Source of the DNA: Bdellovibrionales bacterium
GTDB taxonomy: Bacteria; Bdellovibrionota; Bacteriovoracia; Bacteriovoracales; Bacteriovoracaceae
Assembly: GCA_030638415.1 (NCBI GenBank)
Contig: DAOWEO010000067.1
Location: 1-40,877, forward strand
Direction: 5' to 3'
Length of the DNA stretch: 40,877 bases
Position numbers and translations under genes: made by a program. This document shows positions 23,471 through 31,553 of this stretch, piece by piece. The notes under the pieces are model-generated. The model saw only the letters and a list, made by a program, of their open reading frames with translations, ran no database searches and was not told the DNA's origin. How positions within the stretch are numbered: the stretch's first letter is position 1; each line of letters starts with the position of its first letter.

Positions 23471-25826
23471 GCTCAATTCGAGTTTGCCCATCATTTCCAT
23501 CTATATTGGACCACTGAAACTCTCTTCTATGTTTCAGGCTTTTGCGTAACCAATTCTTAAGAACTCCATCACCATTGCCATGAGTGATTATGGCATAAGG
23601 AATCTCTTCCAATTGAAGAGCAGTGATGTATTGTTCAACTGTATCTTTAAACTCTTCGAGTCGCATTCCTAGGCATTTCACCTCAATAGATAATGGAGAA
23701 GAATTTAGATAAAAAGATTGAGTTTCTGTTTGAGCTTGCTTGGCCTTATCTTGATTAATAAAAAGTGTCTCCAGAGAGGTAGTGAACTTAAAGTGTTTAT
23801 GCATAACAGTGGCAATATTTTTTTTAGCACTAATCGATATAACTTTGACCATATTTTCACTTTTGGTACAGTAGTAAGAGTGGTCAACTTTAATATTTAC
23901 AGCATTGATTGACATGAGTTGCATATTTTCAGATTTTGCTTTCGGTGCTGGTTTCTCATCAGCAAACTCTTTTTTTAGTACAATTGATTTTAGGTGCAGA
24001 GTTTTAGATGAAGATATTTCCCCTTTTTTTACTTGGCTAATTATCTTTTCCCCTTCCTTAATAATTCGATCAAACTTTTTTTCAAACAGTTGAATCTTAT
24101 GCTCTTTTTCTAATTTTATAAGATGCTTGGCACTTGATCTTTGTTCTTCTAGTTCTTTTTTAATTTTTTTAATTTCTTCACGTTCTTGATAAAGAATTCC
24201 CTCTTGAGTTGAGAGCTCACTTAATAGTTTTTCGTACTTAATTTGGTCTTGTTGCAAATACTTTTGAGCCTCTACGACAAGATCTTTAGCAAAAGTACTT
24301 TTTTCTGATAGCTTTTGAAATATTTGAAGTGCCATCGAACTTCCAGGACTTCCAATATGTAGCTTATACGTTGGAGTTGTTTGATTATGATTTAGTCCAA
24401 CGTGCGCATTCAAAAAACTCTTTTTCATCTGCATTAGAGTTTTAAAACTATAATGGTGAGAAGAGATAAAAATCTTTGATGGTTTTATTTCTAAAATCTT
24501 ATCAATTAATGATAATGCAAGTGCAGATGCTTCTTCTGATGAGGTAGAATTAAATACCTCATCAATAAAAATTATATTATTCTCTTGTAACGTATTTAAT
24601 AGAGTTAAATAATTCTTAGTTTCGGCAGCAAAAGAGCTCAGTCCTTCTAATATATCTTGATGGTCATTAGCAAAAAAGTATATTCCGTCATAAAGTGGTA
24701 TTTGTGCATCTGTTGCAGGAACAAAAAGACCCATATGCATAAACATCGTACAAAGGGCAATGGATTTTAGAGCAACCGTCTTTCCTCCAGTATTAGGTCC
24801 AGATATTACGAGACCACTGTGATCAGAAGATAAGCAGATTGAGTTCTTAATTGGATCTGTAATTAGAGGATGAAAAAAATTATTTATAACAAGAGAATTG
24901 TCAGCTATTATTTCAGGTCTACTAAGCGCGTATTGCTCGCAATAGCGGCTTTTAGCAATTAGGTAGTCAAGTTGCAAAATGTTTTTATAAATAGGCCAAA
25001 GAAGAGGAAGAAAATCGGCGATAAGTTGAGTCAGGATTCCTAAGACCTTATATGTCTCTTTTTCTAAATGAGACTCTATCTCTAATAATGAGTAGTTTAT
25101 AGCCCGAATCTCAGGGGGTTCTACGTAGAGAGTTTGGTTACTTTGTGATCTACCAATAATTACTCCAAATCTATTTTGATAGGAGTCAGAGCGAATGGCA
25201 ATCACGTAGTGGCCACTAACAATATCGTATTGGTCACTTTGCAATACAGAGTTTTTAGCGTGAGTACCAATAATCTCTCTTATTTTTGAACGTAGTGTTG
25301 CTTGGATTTTAAGTACATCTTTAAATATTGGAGAGAGTATAGGATGTTTGAGATAATCAATTTCCCCTTCTGGGGATATGAATTTACGTGTTGGTTTTAG
25401 GACTTGTTGCTTGAACTTATCCAAAGTATTAGCATCAATATCAAAGCGACTAAACCTATTTTTTACTAAAAAAGAATTTTTTAAAAAAAATGTATTATAT
25501 GTTTCTACATACTGTAAGATCCAGTTGATCTCCTCTCCCATAAGGCATGAGGCTTTTTTTAGTTTATGCAGAGTATGGTGGAAAAGAATATTAGGAGGAA
25601 TAGTTTGAAATATTTGCTGAGTGAAGTTATCTAAATTTTGCTCAGCAGTTAATTTCTCAATAAAGTCATAGTCAGCCTCGATTTCATCTTGGCCGTGCAA
25701 AAAAGGTGTCTGTTCTATCTTTTTTATATTTGCCTGAAAGTATAGATAAGACGATAATTGTTCAATAATCTCATTCCAGTTGAGAGTAGATAAAAAGGAT
25801 GATTTTTTGAGTAAATTAAGCTCCAT
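23457..25826 (-). CDS. mutS2: MutS2 (recombination suppressor / ribosome-collision ATPase) with Smr domain
   Basis: The 789-residue product has the MutS2 layout: N-terminal clamp/core region, ATPase with Walker A GPNTGGKT near 341-348, Walker B IIFIDEVFNST near 418-428, coiled coil (about 540-610) and a C-terminal Smr domain (about 700-789) with LGMR and HGNGDG. MutS2 suppresses homologous recombination and in some bacteria splits collided ribosomes. Walker B reads DEVFNSTSSEE where DELGAGTDPxEG is usual. The start ATG shares a CATG with the divergent NFACT gene and has no clear ribosome binding site. The neighbour being an RqcH-type ribosome rescue factor supports a ribosome role. Confidence 0.92.
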   Translation of the reverse strand: MELNLLKKSSFLSTLNWNEIIEQLSSYLYFQANIKKIEQTPFLHGQDEIEADYDFIEKLTAEQNLDNFTQQIFQTIPPNILFHHTLHKLKKASCLMGEEINWILQYVETYNTFFLKNSFLVKNRFSRFDIDANTLDKFKQQVLKPTRKFISPEGEIDYLKHPILSPIFKDVLKIQATLRSKIREIIGTHAKNSVLQSDQYDIVSGHYVIAIRSDSYQNRFGVIIGRSQSNQTLYVEPPEIRAINYSLLEIESHLEKETYKVLGILTQLIADFLPLLWPIYKNILQLDYLIAKSRYCEQYALSRPEIIADNSLVINNFFHPLITDPIKNSICLSSDHSGLVISGPNTGGKTVALKSIALCTMFMHMGLFVPATDAQIPLYDGIYFFANDHQDILEGLSSFAAETKNYLTLLNTLQENNIIFIDEVFNSTSSEEASALALSLIDKILEIKPSKIFISSHHYSFKTLMQMKKSFLNAHVGLNHNQTTPTYKLHIGSPGSSMALQIFQKLSEKSTFAKDLVVEAQKYLQQDQIKYEKLLSELSTQEGILYQEREEIKKIKKELEEQRSSAKHLIKLEKEHKIQLFEKKFDRIIKEGEKIISQVKKGEISSSKTLHLKSIVLKKEFADEKPAPKAKSENMQLMSINAVNIKVDHSYYCTKSENMVKVISISAKKNIATVMHKHFKFTTSLETLFINQDKAKQAQTETQSFYLNSSPLSIEVKCLGMRLEEFKDTVEQYITALQLEEIPYAIITHGNGDGVLKNWLRKSLKHRREFQWSNIDGNDGQTRIELSPT

Positions 25827-27174
25827 GACGCAATCATATTATGAACTTACTGAATCTGTACAGACTCTAAAGAAATATCTGTTGGAACAAAATAATGGAG
25901 TAAAAATTCAAAAAATTTTTTCTTCGGCACATTTTATTGTATTTTCAATGCGTTTTACAGGAGTAACTAGATTCTTTTATCTAGGTCGAGGTAAGGAGTT
26001 CGAGGGAATATTTCATAGTGAGATAAATATTGCATCAACTTATCGTTTAATTGATTCTTTTTTAGCCTATCTTCGAGCTCATTTACGGGGGACTGTGGTT
26101 CTTGATATCGTTGCAGATAAGATGGATAGAGCGGTACTGTTTTATGGGTTTCAGGCTAAACGGCAGACTATTTTTGCTTTTTTTTGGCGCGGACGTGAAT
26201 TGTTTTATATCTCAGGATTTAGTGAAAGTAATCAAGTTGCTGGTCAGTGGCAACTCGTCTGTTCATGGAAGCGTACAACGGAGAGTGTCGATATTAATTC
26301 AGTAGAGGATATTTTTTCTTTATTTGATAATGTGGGAAGAAAAGATTTGAAAAAGAAAAATACATCTAATACTTGCGCCGGAATAGATGAATACCACAAC
26401 TTTCTTCAAGAGGCTGATCTCAATATTACATCTAAGAAATTAAAATACTTGAAGCGTAAGGAAGAAAATATTAAGGGTGATATCAATAAATTTGAAAGGT
26501 GGAAAAAGATTTTTCAGAATGTTCTAGAAGATAATTGTAATTTAGAGAATTTAGTATTTAACCAAGATGGGATGCGCATAAAATTTAACGTGGAGCAAAG
26601 TTACTACAATCGTAAATCTCTTCTATTGGATAAACTTAAAAAGCATAAGCTTTATTCGCAAATGGCAATTAAGAGGTTGGATGAAATTACTGCCCAAATT
26701 TTAAAAAAACAATCAACAGGATTTATTGCATTTCAGACTCCTGTTTTTAATCCGATGACTCATAAAAACTTACAGATTAAAGAAGAAGTGAGTTCAAAGC
26801 AGATGCCTGAAGGGGTTAAGTTTTTTATTTTTCCTACTGGGACTTTAGCTATTGGACTTTCTGCTCAGGGCAATGATTATATTCGCAGCAGGTGGGCCGG
26901 TAAGAGTGATTTTTGGTTTCATCTTGATGGAGATAGAAGTCCACACGGTATATGGAAGAGTAAAAATGGGCAGCGCCCGGTTTTTGATGAGATTGCTATT
27001 ATTGGTTCTGCAATATCAGAGTATTCTGCTTTGGATTCGTCTGAGGTTAACCTAGTATATACCGAAGTAAAAAACCTTAAAGGGGTTAAACAGAGCCCCG
27101 GTAAGGTTACTTTTAAAAAAGAGAAAAGAATAAGAATTCTTGCTGATTTAGGTTGGCAGGAAAAATCTGCTTGA
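25825..27174 (+). CDS. NFACT/RqcH-like ribosome quality control protein
   Basis: RqcH/Rqc2 proteins bind stalled large ribosomal subunits and recruit tRNA-Ala to add C-terminal alanine tails. The order here is an NFACT-N domain (about 1-180, with an Asp-Arg pair at D101-R102 in DKMDRAV, like the pair needed in Bacillus RqcH), a lysine-rich coiled coil (about 205-290), then NFACT-R (about 335-449, with SDFWFHLDG and VYTEVKNLKG). At 449 residues it is shorter than the Bacillus protein (about 570). The start is uncertain: ATG 25825 has no ribosome binding site, while TTG 25807 has AAAGGA seven bases upstream. It diverges from mutS2 with overlapping start codons. Confidence 0.82.
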   Translation: MTQSYYELTESVQTLKKYLLEQNNGVKIQKIFSSAHFIVFSMRFTGVTRFFYLGRGKEFEGIFHSEINIASTYRLIDSFLAYLRAHLRGTVVLDIVADKMDRAVLFYGFQAKRQTIFAFFWRGRELFYISGFSESNQVAGQWQLVCSWKRTTESVDINSVEDIFSLFDNVGRKDLKKKNTSNTCAGIDEYHNFLQEADLNITSKKLKYLKRKEENIKGDINKFERWKKIFQNVLEDNCNLENLVFNQDGMRIKFNVEQSYYNRKSLLLDKLKKHKLYSQMAIKRLDEITAQILKKQSTGFIAFQTPVFNPMTHKNLQIKEEVSSKQMPEGVKFFIFPTGTLAIGLSAQGNDYIRSRWAGKSDFWFHLDGDRSPHGIWKSKNGQRPVFDEIAIIGSAISEYSALDSSEVNLVYTEVKNLKGVKQSPGKVTFKKEKRIRILADLGWQEKSA

Positions 27175-27242
27175 TTTTCAATAACTTACGCAAAAGTGTA
27201 AAATATTATACATTAACCTAAATGCATATAATGAGGAATCAC

Positions 27243-28010
27243 ATGAAAAGAGTATTTATTTTGTTATTTATCTTTAGCTTATCAATGCCAATTTTTGCTG
27301 ATAGTGCTAGTGAGAGAAAAATCCGTAAAGCAGACCTGTTAACTTACTCGCTTGTTAAGGCTGGAGTAAAAACACTGCAGTTTAAAATGAAAGTTCAAGG
27401 CTTGAAAGAGAACCTTAATAAACGTAAGAATTTTGGAGAGATAAAAGAACTATATTTTTCTGTGAGTTGGACATATCCACAAAAAATGGTCATTAAAGTC
27501 TTTGGTATGCCAAAGGGATTTAAAGAGATGAAAGACCAGCTGAAAATGGCTGTCTACGCAAGGATACCACTACTTTTTCCAATTGAGACAACTAAGATGA
27601 TTAGTGGTTATAAAATGGAATATAGTACAAAGAACAATGTCATTACTGCAATTGATCCGACTGGTAAAAAAATAATTAATCAGGTGAAGGTCGTTACATT
27701 AGATAATGGTATGCTTAAATCATTAGAGAGCCTTGGGACTTCAGGAAGTCAATTAACTTCCTATGAAGGGCAAATTGAATCTTGGAGTAAAAAGAAATTT
27801 GTCTATAATAAAATTCAACTTGAGATAAAAGAGAAAGCACATAAGACAGTTGTGAAGCATGCTCTAAAGTATCGCCTTATAAATGGATTCGGTGTTCCTA
27901 CAAGTATCGATAGTACAACAACTGTTGTAAACCTTGAAGATAATAAAAAGAAGATATTATCTAAGGTAGAGACAGTATTTTATGATTATTTGGTTAATGG
28001 AGTTAAATAA
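27243..28010 (+). CDS. Exported LolA-like lipoprotein-carrier family protein
   Basis: A signal peptide (1-19, ending IFA-DS) is followed by about 235 residues of alternating strands. LQFKMKVQG, ELYFSVSWTYPQKMVIKVFG and a later MEYSTKNNVI block fit the LolA/outer-membrane lipoprotein-sorting fold of a half beta-barrel. It is the first gene of the Bat operon, and its stop overlaps the moxR start. ATG 27243 follows GAGGA at seven bases; an earlier in-frame start at 27222 lacks one. The role here is unknown, perhaps periplasmic lipid or lipoprotein handling. The 68 bases upstream hold AT-rich candidate promoter sequence (TATTATAC near 27203). Confidence 0.6.
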   Translation: MKRVFILLFIFSLSMPIFADSASERKIRKADLLTYSLVKAGVKTLQFKMKVQGLKENLNKRKNFGEIKELYFSVSWTYPQKMVIKVFGMPKGFKEMKDQLKMAVYARIPLLFPIETTKMISGYKMEYSTKNNVITAIDPTGKKIINQVKVVTLDNGMLKSLESLGTSGSQLTSYEGQIESWSKKKFVYNKIQLEIKEKAHKTVVKHALKYRLINGFGVPTSIDSTTTVVNLEDNKKKILSKVETVFYDYLVNGVK

Positions 28011-28957
28011 TGAGTGAAGTAAGAGAGAAGGTTAGTGAAGTATTAGCCGAAGCAAAAAAAGTTATTTTTGGACAGGATCGATTACTAGATTCGTTAGTAG
28101 CTGCTCTAGTTTGTGATGGACACCTATTAATTGAGGGAATGCCGGGCTTAGGTAAAACCTTAAGTGTTTCGGTAATGAGTAAATTATGTGATTTAAGTTT
28201 TCAACGTATCCAGTTCACACCTGATCTACTTCCTTCGGACTTAGTCGGAACGATGATATATAGTCAGGAGCGAGAGGAATTCACCACAAAATTTGGACCG
28301 ATATTTACACAACTTCTTTTAGCTGATGAGATTAACCGTTCACCAGCAAAAGTACAGTCTGCACTGCTAGAAGCAATGGCAGAAAAGCAAGTAACAATCG
28401 GTGAAAACACTCATGGCTTGAGTAGCCCATTTGTAGTTTTAGCTACTCAGAATCCTATTGAGCAGGAGGGAACATATCCTCTACCAGAAGCTCAGATGGA
28501 CCGATTTATGATGAAAGTATATGTCGACTATCCTGATAAAGAAGCAGAGAAGAAAATTATTACATTAGATGCACACCCTTTAGCTAATTTAAATCCTCTT
28601 CTTAGTACTGATGACCTACTAGAGATGAAAGAACTAGTTAGTAAAATATATGTAGATGATAAAGTTCAAGATTTTATTGTAAATTTAGTTCATGCAACAA
28701 GGCCTGGAACGCCAGAGTTTTTTCCTGAATATGCTGGGGTTATCATGGCCGGGGCATCTCCACGTGCAAGTATTTGGCTCTATAGGCTAGGGCAGTTTAA
28801 TGCTTTTATGAATGGTAAAGACTTTGTATCTCCTGAAGATATATTACAAATTGCTCCAAGTGTTTTAGGCCACAGGGTCTTACTAACTTATGAGGCAGCA
28901 ATTGATCAAGTAAATCCACGAGAGATTGTAGTAGAGATTGCAAAGAAGCTTATGTAA
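28010..28957 (+). CDS. MoxR-family AAA+ ATPase
   Basis: This is a chaperone-like ATPase of the Bat/aerotolerance locus. The 315-residue product has Walker A GMPGLGKT at 43-50, Walker B LLLADEIN (D106, E107), the MoxR signature NRSPAKVQSALLEAMAE and the sensor region ATQNPIEQEGTYPLPEAQMDRF. MoxR proteins act with VWA-domain partners to mature or remodel complexes, and two VWA proteins follow. The start codon overlaps the upstream stop (TAATG), and the stop overlaps the DUF58 start (TAATG). It is cytoplasmic. Confidence 0.95.
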   Translation: MSEVREKVSEVLAEAKKVIFGQDRLLDSLVAALVCDGHLLIEGMPGLGKTLSVSVMSKLCDLSFQRIQFTPDLLPSDLVGTMIYSQEREEFTTKFGPIFTQLLLADEINRSPAKVQSALLEAMAEKQVTIGENTHGLSSPFVVLATQNPIEQEGTYPLPEAQMDRFMMKVYVDYPDKEAEKKIITLDAHPLANLNPLLSTDDLLEMKELVSKIYVDDKVQDFIVNLVHATRPGTPEFFPEYAGVIMAGASPRASIWLYRLGQFNAFMNGKDFVSPEDILQIAPSVLGHRVLLTYEAAIDQVNPREIVVEIAKKLM

Positions 28958-29802
28958 TGGATTTAAAAGCAGTAGAAAAAGCAGTTTCTAAAATTCAGAT
29001 TGCACTGTTTAGAAAATCAAACTCATTTTCTGCTGGGATACTTCGTTCAAACTTTAAAGGCACTGGACTACAGTTCAAAGAACATCAGGTATATTGCTAT
29101 GGTGATGATGTAAGATTTATCGATTGGAAAATGTTGGCTAAGACCTCTCATCCTTATATAAAGACTTTTGAGGAAGAGCGAAATGTTGAAATCACAGTAG
29201 TTCTAGATGTGTCTGCAACGATGCTAACAGGTTTTAGAGGTGTATCTAAACTGCAAGCAGCATTAGAGATTACGTGTTTGCTGTATTTGTTAGCAAAGCA
29301 ATCTGGAGATTATATTCGACTTCTGATAATTGGAGACAAAGTTCACTCTCTGCCGAAAATGTCCGGGCGAAAAGGAGTATCGGCTCTAATTTTAACATTA
29401 GATAAAATGGGAATTTTAAATAAAGATGGAAAAATAAATATCCAGTATAAGTCTGAGACAAAAGTGGCAGAAAAAGAGAAAATGAGTAATATCTTTGGAC
29501 ACCTATATAAACATAGAGAAATTATTTTCTTATCTGATTTTAATGATTTTATTGATCTTGAAACTTACAAAAAAATATTTTTTCGTCGGAATGTTACGGC
29601 ATTTCGCATTCTTTCTCCATTAGATGAAGCGCATGCTATCCCTTTCTCTTTTCATTGGGGCAATTCTTCCAGTGGAAGTTCCTGGGGAAAGGTAAAATTT
29701 GACCAGGCTGGAGAAAACTCATTAACTGGATACAAAATAAGAAAAATTAAAGTCCAAGACAATTATCTTGATACCTTTATAAAAGAGATGATGGCAAGAT
29801 GA
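28957..29802 (+). CDS. DUF58 protein of the Bat operon
   Basis: The 281-residue protein carries the DUF58 signature YGDDVRFIDWKMLAKTSHPY (48-67), followed by a VWA-like metal site DVSAT at 84-88. DUF58 proteins are constant partners of MoxR and Bat VWA proteins. It has no membrane helix. It overlaps moxR by one base and the next gene by four (ATGA). Mechanistic role is unknown in the family; adaptor between MoxR and membrane VWA proteins is the usual inference. Confidence 0.9.
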   Translation: MDLKAVEKAVSKIQIALFRKSNSFSAGILRSNFKGTGLQFKEHQVYCYGDDVRFIDWKMLAKTSHPYIKTFEEERNVEITVVLDVSATMLTGFRGVSKLQAALEITCLLYLLAKQSGDYIRLLIIGDKVHSLPKMSGRKGVSALILTLDKMGILNKDGKINIQYKSETKVAEKEKMSNIFGHLYKHREIIFLSDFNDFIDLETYKKIFFRRNVTAFRILSPLDEAHAIPFSFHWGNSSSGSSWGKVKFDQAGENSLTGYKIRKIKVQDNYLDTFIKEMMAR

Positions 29803-30320
29803 ATAAAATAGGACTTATATTTTCAATTTGTTTTTTTCTATTAAATAATGCCCAAGCTGGTTTAAGCTGTAAGCTCACTAATAAGGCTCATGGCAAAATA
29901 GCGATAGGAACACCTGTTGAGTTGGAGTTGGTGTTTTGGCCCAAAAGTGAATTTGACCTTAATGCATTCCAGACAAAAAATGTACATGGCGAAATGCTTA
30001 TTGACTCATTTTTTATTAATAAATTATCTCCGACTCAAATATCAAAATATAATGAACAGGCAGTTGTTATAAAGATCGAAGTTGTTCCACTTAAAGCATT
30101 CGATACTAAAGTATTGCCGATGTATGTTGATGAAGCCAATAATTGCATGATGGAAGTAGAAAGTGTTTCATTTATTTCTGAAAAAATTGATCCTAAAATT
30201 GTTATAATCTCTCAACCATTCGATGCGTTGCCGGGAACATCCTATCAGTGGATTGTGTGGGTGATGTCAGTATTCACAGTATTTTTACTGGTGGTTTTAG
30301 GTATAGTTATAAAAAAATAA
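29799..30320 (+). CDS. Exported membrane-anchored protein of the Bat operon (DUF4381-like, N-terminal frame)
   Basis: The 173-residue product has a signal peptide (1-20, ending AQA), a periplasmic beta-type domain and a C-terminal membrane helix (about 150-171), and stops two lysines after it. In Bat operons of other proteobacteria the gene between DUF58 and batA encodes a protein (DUF4381) with a membrane helix followed by an Arg-rich cytoplasmic helical tail in one chain. Here the tail is in the -1 frame (next entry) and the stop is preceded by A AAA AAA at 30311-30317. Frame-shifted reading would give about 262 residues. Terminated reading gives an anchored protein without a cytoplasmic part. 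Confidence 0.7.
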   Translation: MNKIGLIFSICFFLLNNAQAGLSCKLTNKAHGKIAIGTPVELELVFWPKSEFDLNAFQTKNVHGEMLIDSFFINKLSPTQISKYNEQAVVIKIEVVPLKAFDTKVLPMYVDEANNCMMEVESVSFISEKIDPKIVIISQPFDALPGTSYQWIVWVMSVFTVFLLVVLGIVIKK

Positions 30321-30586
30321 TTTTAAGAAGGCGTGAAAAGCTAAAAATTGAATTGCGTAGAGAATACTTCTCTCATCTTTTTTTGAATGCTGAATCACGC
30401 CTTGATTTCGAAAAGATTTATGTAATGCGTGAGGAGTGGGAATATCTACTGGAATCAGTCGATAACAGTGTTAGAGATTTTTATCTCACGCTTAATAAAT
30501 ACCAATTTCAACAAGAGTGGAGTGACGAAGAACTTGAGGAATGTATTTTAGCTTTTTCTAAAATTCGGGAGATCTGGCATGCCTGA
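30248..30586 (+). CDS. Cytoplasmic helical tail of the DUF4381-like protein (-1 frame)
   Basis: Residues encoded from 30317 on (IILRRREKLKIELRREYF...) are basic, then helical and acidic, and end at the batA start (8-base overlap). The only upstream in-frame starts are GTGs at 30248 and 30257, deep inside the preceding gene. They would read its membrane helix out of frame as a nonsense peptide. There is no ATG, and no TTG or GTG with a ribosome binding site, after the upstream stop. This frame is therefore best explained as the second half of the preceding gene, reached by -1 frameshifting at A AAA AAA. A mutation or a sequencing error in the A-run would look the same. Confidence 0.6.
   Translation: MDCVGDVSIHSIFTGGFRYSYKKIILRRREKLKIELRREYFSHLFLNAESRLDFEKIYVMREEWEYLLESVDNSVRDFYLTLNKYQFQQEWSDEELEECILAFSKIREIWHA
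30311..30317 (+). other. Slippery heptamer A AAA AAA before a stop codon
   Basis: In the frame of the upstream gene the bases read ATA AAA AAA TAA. A -1 slip on the two lysine codons continues as ATA ATT TTA into the downstream frame. A AAA AAA is a known efficient bacterial -1 frameshift heptamer. AGGT eight bases upstream could act as a weak internal ribosome-binding stimulator, and an AGAGAA/TTCTCT hairpin lies about 40 bases downstream. Confidence 0.55.
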
Positions 30587-31553
30587 ATTTACAAATATTT
30601 ATAATATGTTGTGGGGAATCATTGGAATTATTATCTGGAGTCTTGGCTTTTGGAATATCTTTAAAAAGTCAGAACTTGTAATACCTCAGAAATTTATAAT
30701 GACTGGCGGAAAAACTAGGCGTGTTTTTACATTTATTCTAGGTATTGTGGGGTGGCTGTTTCTAATCTATTCCCTAAGTGGACCTCGTCTGCCTCTGGGA
30801 TATGCTGATAATAAAAAAGAGGTTAACGATATCTTTTTTGTAGTTGATATCTCGCGTTCTATGTTAGCAGAGGATTTTAAGCCAAATCGATTAGAGGTAG
30901 CAAAAAAGAAAATAGAGGAATTTATTAAGCTTCGTCCTAAAGACCGTATTGGTATTATAATGTTTTCAGAAAAAGCATTTACGTTACTGCCTTTAACTAC
31001 TGATACAAAATTGATTTTGGAGATGATAAAGCATATTAAAGTTGGACTTTTTGGTGGTGGCACTAATATTGGAGATGCATTAGGTCTAGGAGTTGCGAGA
31101 GCAGCTCAATCATTAGCTGAGAATAAAGTTATTATTCTGCTAACAGATGGTGTGAGTAACGTTGGTAACATGACTCCACTACAGGCAGCAGAAGAAGCAA
31201 AAAAAGAAAATATTAAGGTGTACTCTATTGGAATTGGTGGAAAAAGAGATGCTAAAATTCCAACGGGCAGGGGAATTTTTGGTATGCAATATCAAACTAT
31301 TCCTGGTGGTGGGATTGATAACAAGTCATTACAAGAAATCGCTAAGGTTACAAATGGTAAAAGCTATTCTGCTGCTAATAAAAAAGCCTTAAAAGATGTG
31401 TTTGCTGAAATCGATGAGCTTGAAAGAACTGAAATAACATCAAGTGGCAAAATGGTGTATAAAGAGCTTTATTATATATATCTTCTATTTGGAGTATCTC
31501 TTTTATTATTATGTGAGCTTTTACGTTTTGTTTGGTTAAGGGAGGTGTTATGA
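30579..31553 (+). CDS. batA: BatA, VWA-domain membrane protein
   Basis: The 324-residue protein has two N-terminal membrane helices (about 9-25 and 49-66), a VWA domain and a third helix near 298-318. The metal-ion site is complete: D90-x-S92-x-S94 (DISRS), the threonine in GGGTNIGDAL and the aspartate in LLTDGVSN. This is the aerotolerance BatA layout, with the VWA domain facing the cell outside or periplasm depending on topology. The VWA site binds ligand proteins through a divalent metal. The start overlaps the frame before it by eight bases, and the end overlaps batB by ATGA. Confidence 0.92.
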   Translation: MPEFTNIYNMLWGIIGIIIWSLGFWNIFKKSELVIPQKFIMTGGKTRRVFTFILGIVGWLFLIYSLSGPRLPLGYADNKKEVNDIFFVVDISRSMLAEDFKPNRLEVAKKKIEEFIKLRPKDRIGIIMFSEKAFTLLPLTTDTKLILEMIKHIKVGLFGGGTNIGDALGLGVARAAQSLAENKVIILLTDGVSNVGNMTPLQAAEEAKKENIKVYSIGIGGKRDAKIPTGRGIFGMQYQTIPGGGIDNKSLQEIAKVTNGKSYSAANKKALKDVFAEIDELERTEITSSGKMVYKELYYIYLLFGVSLLLLCELLRFVWLREVL

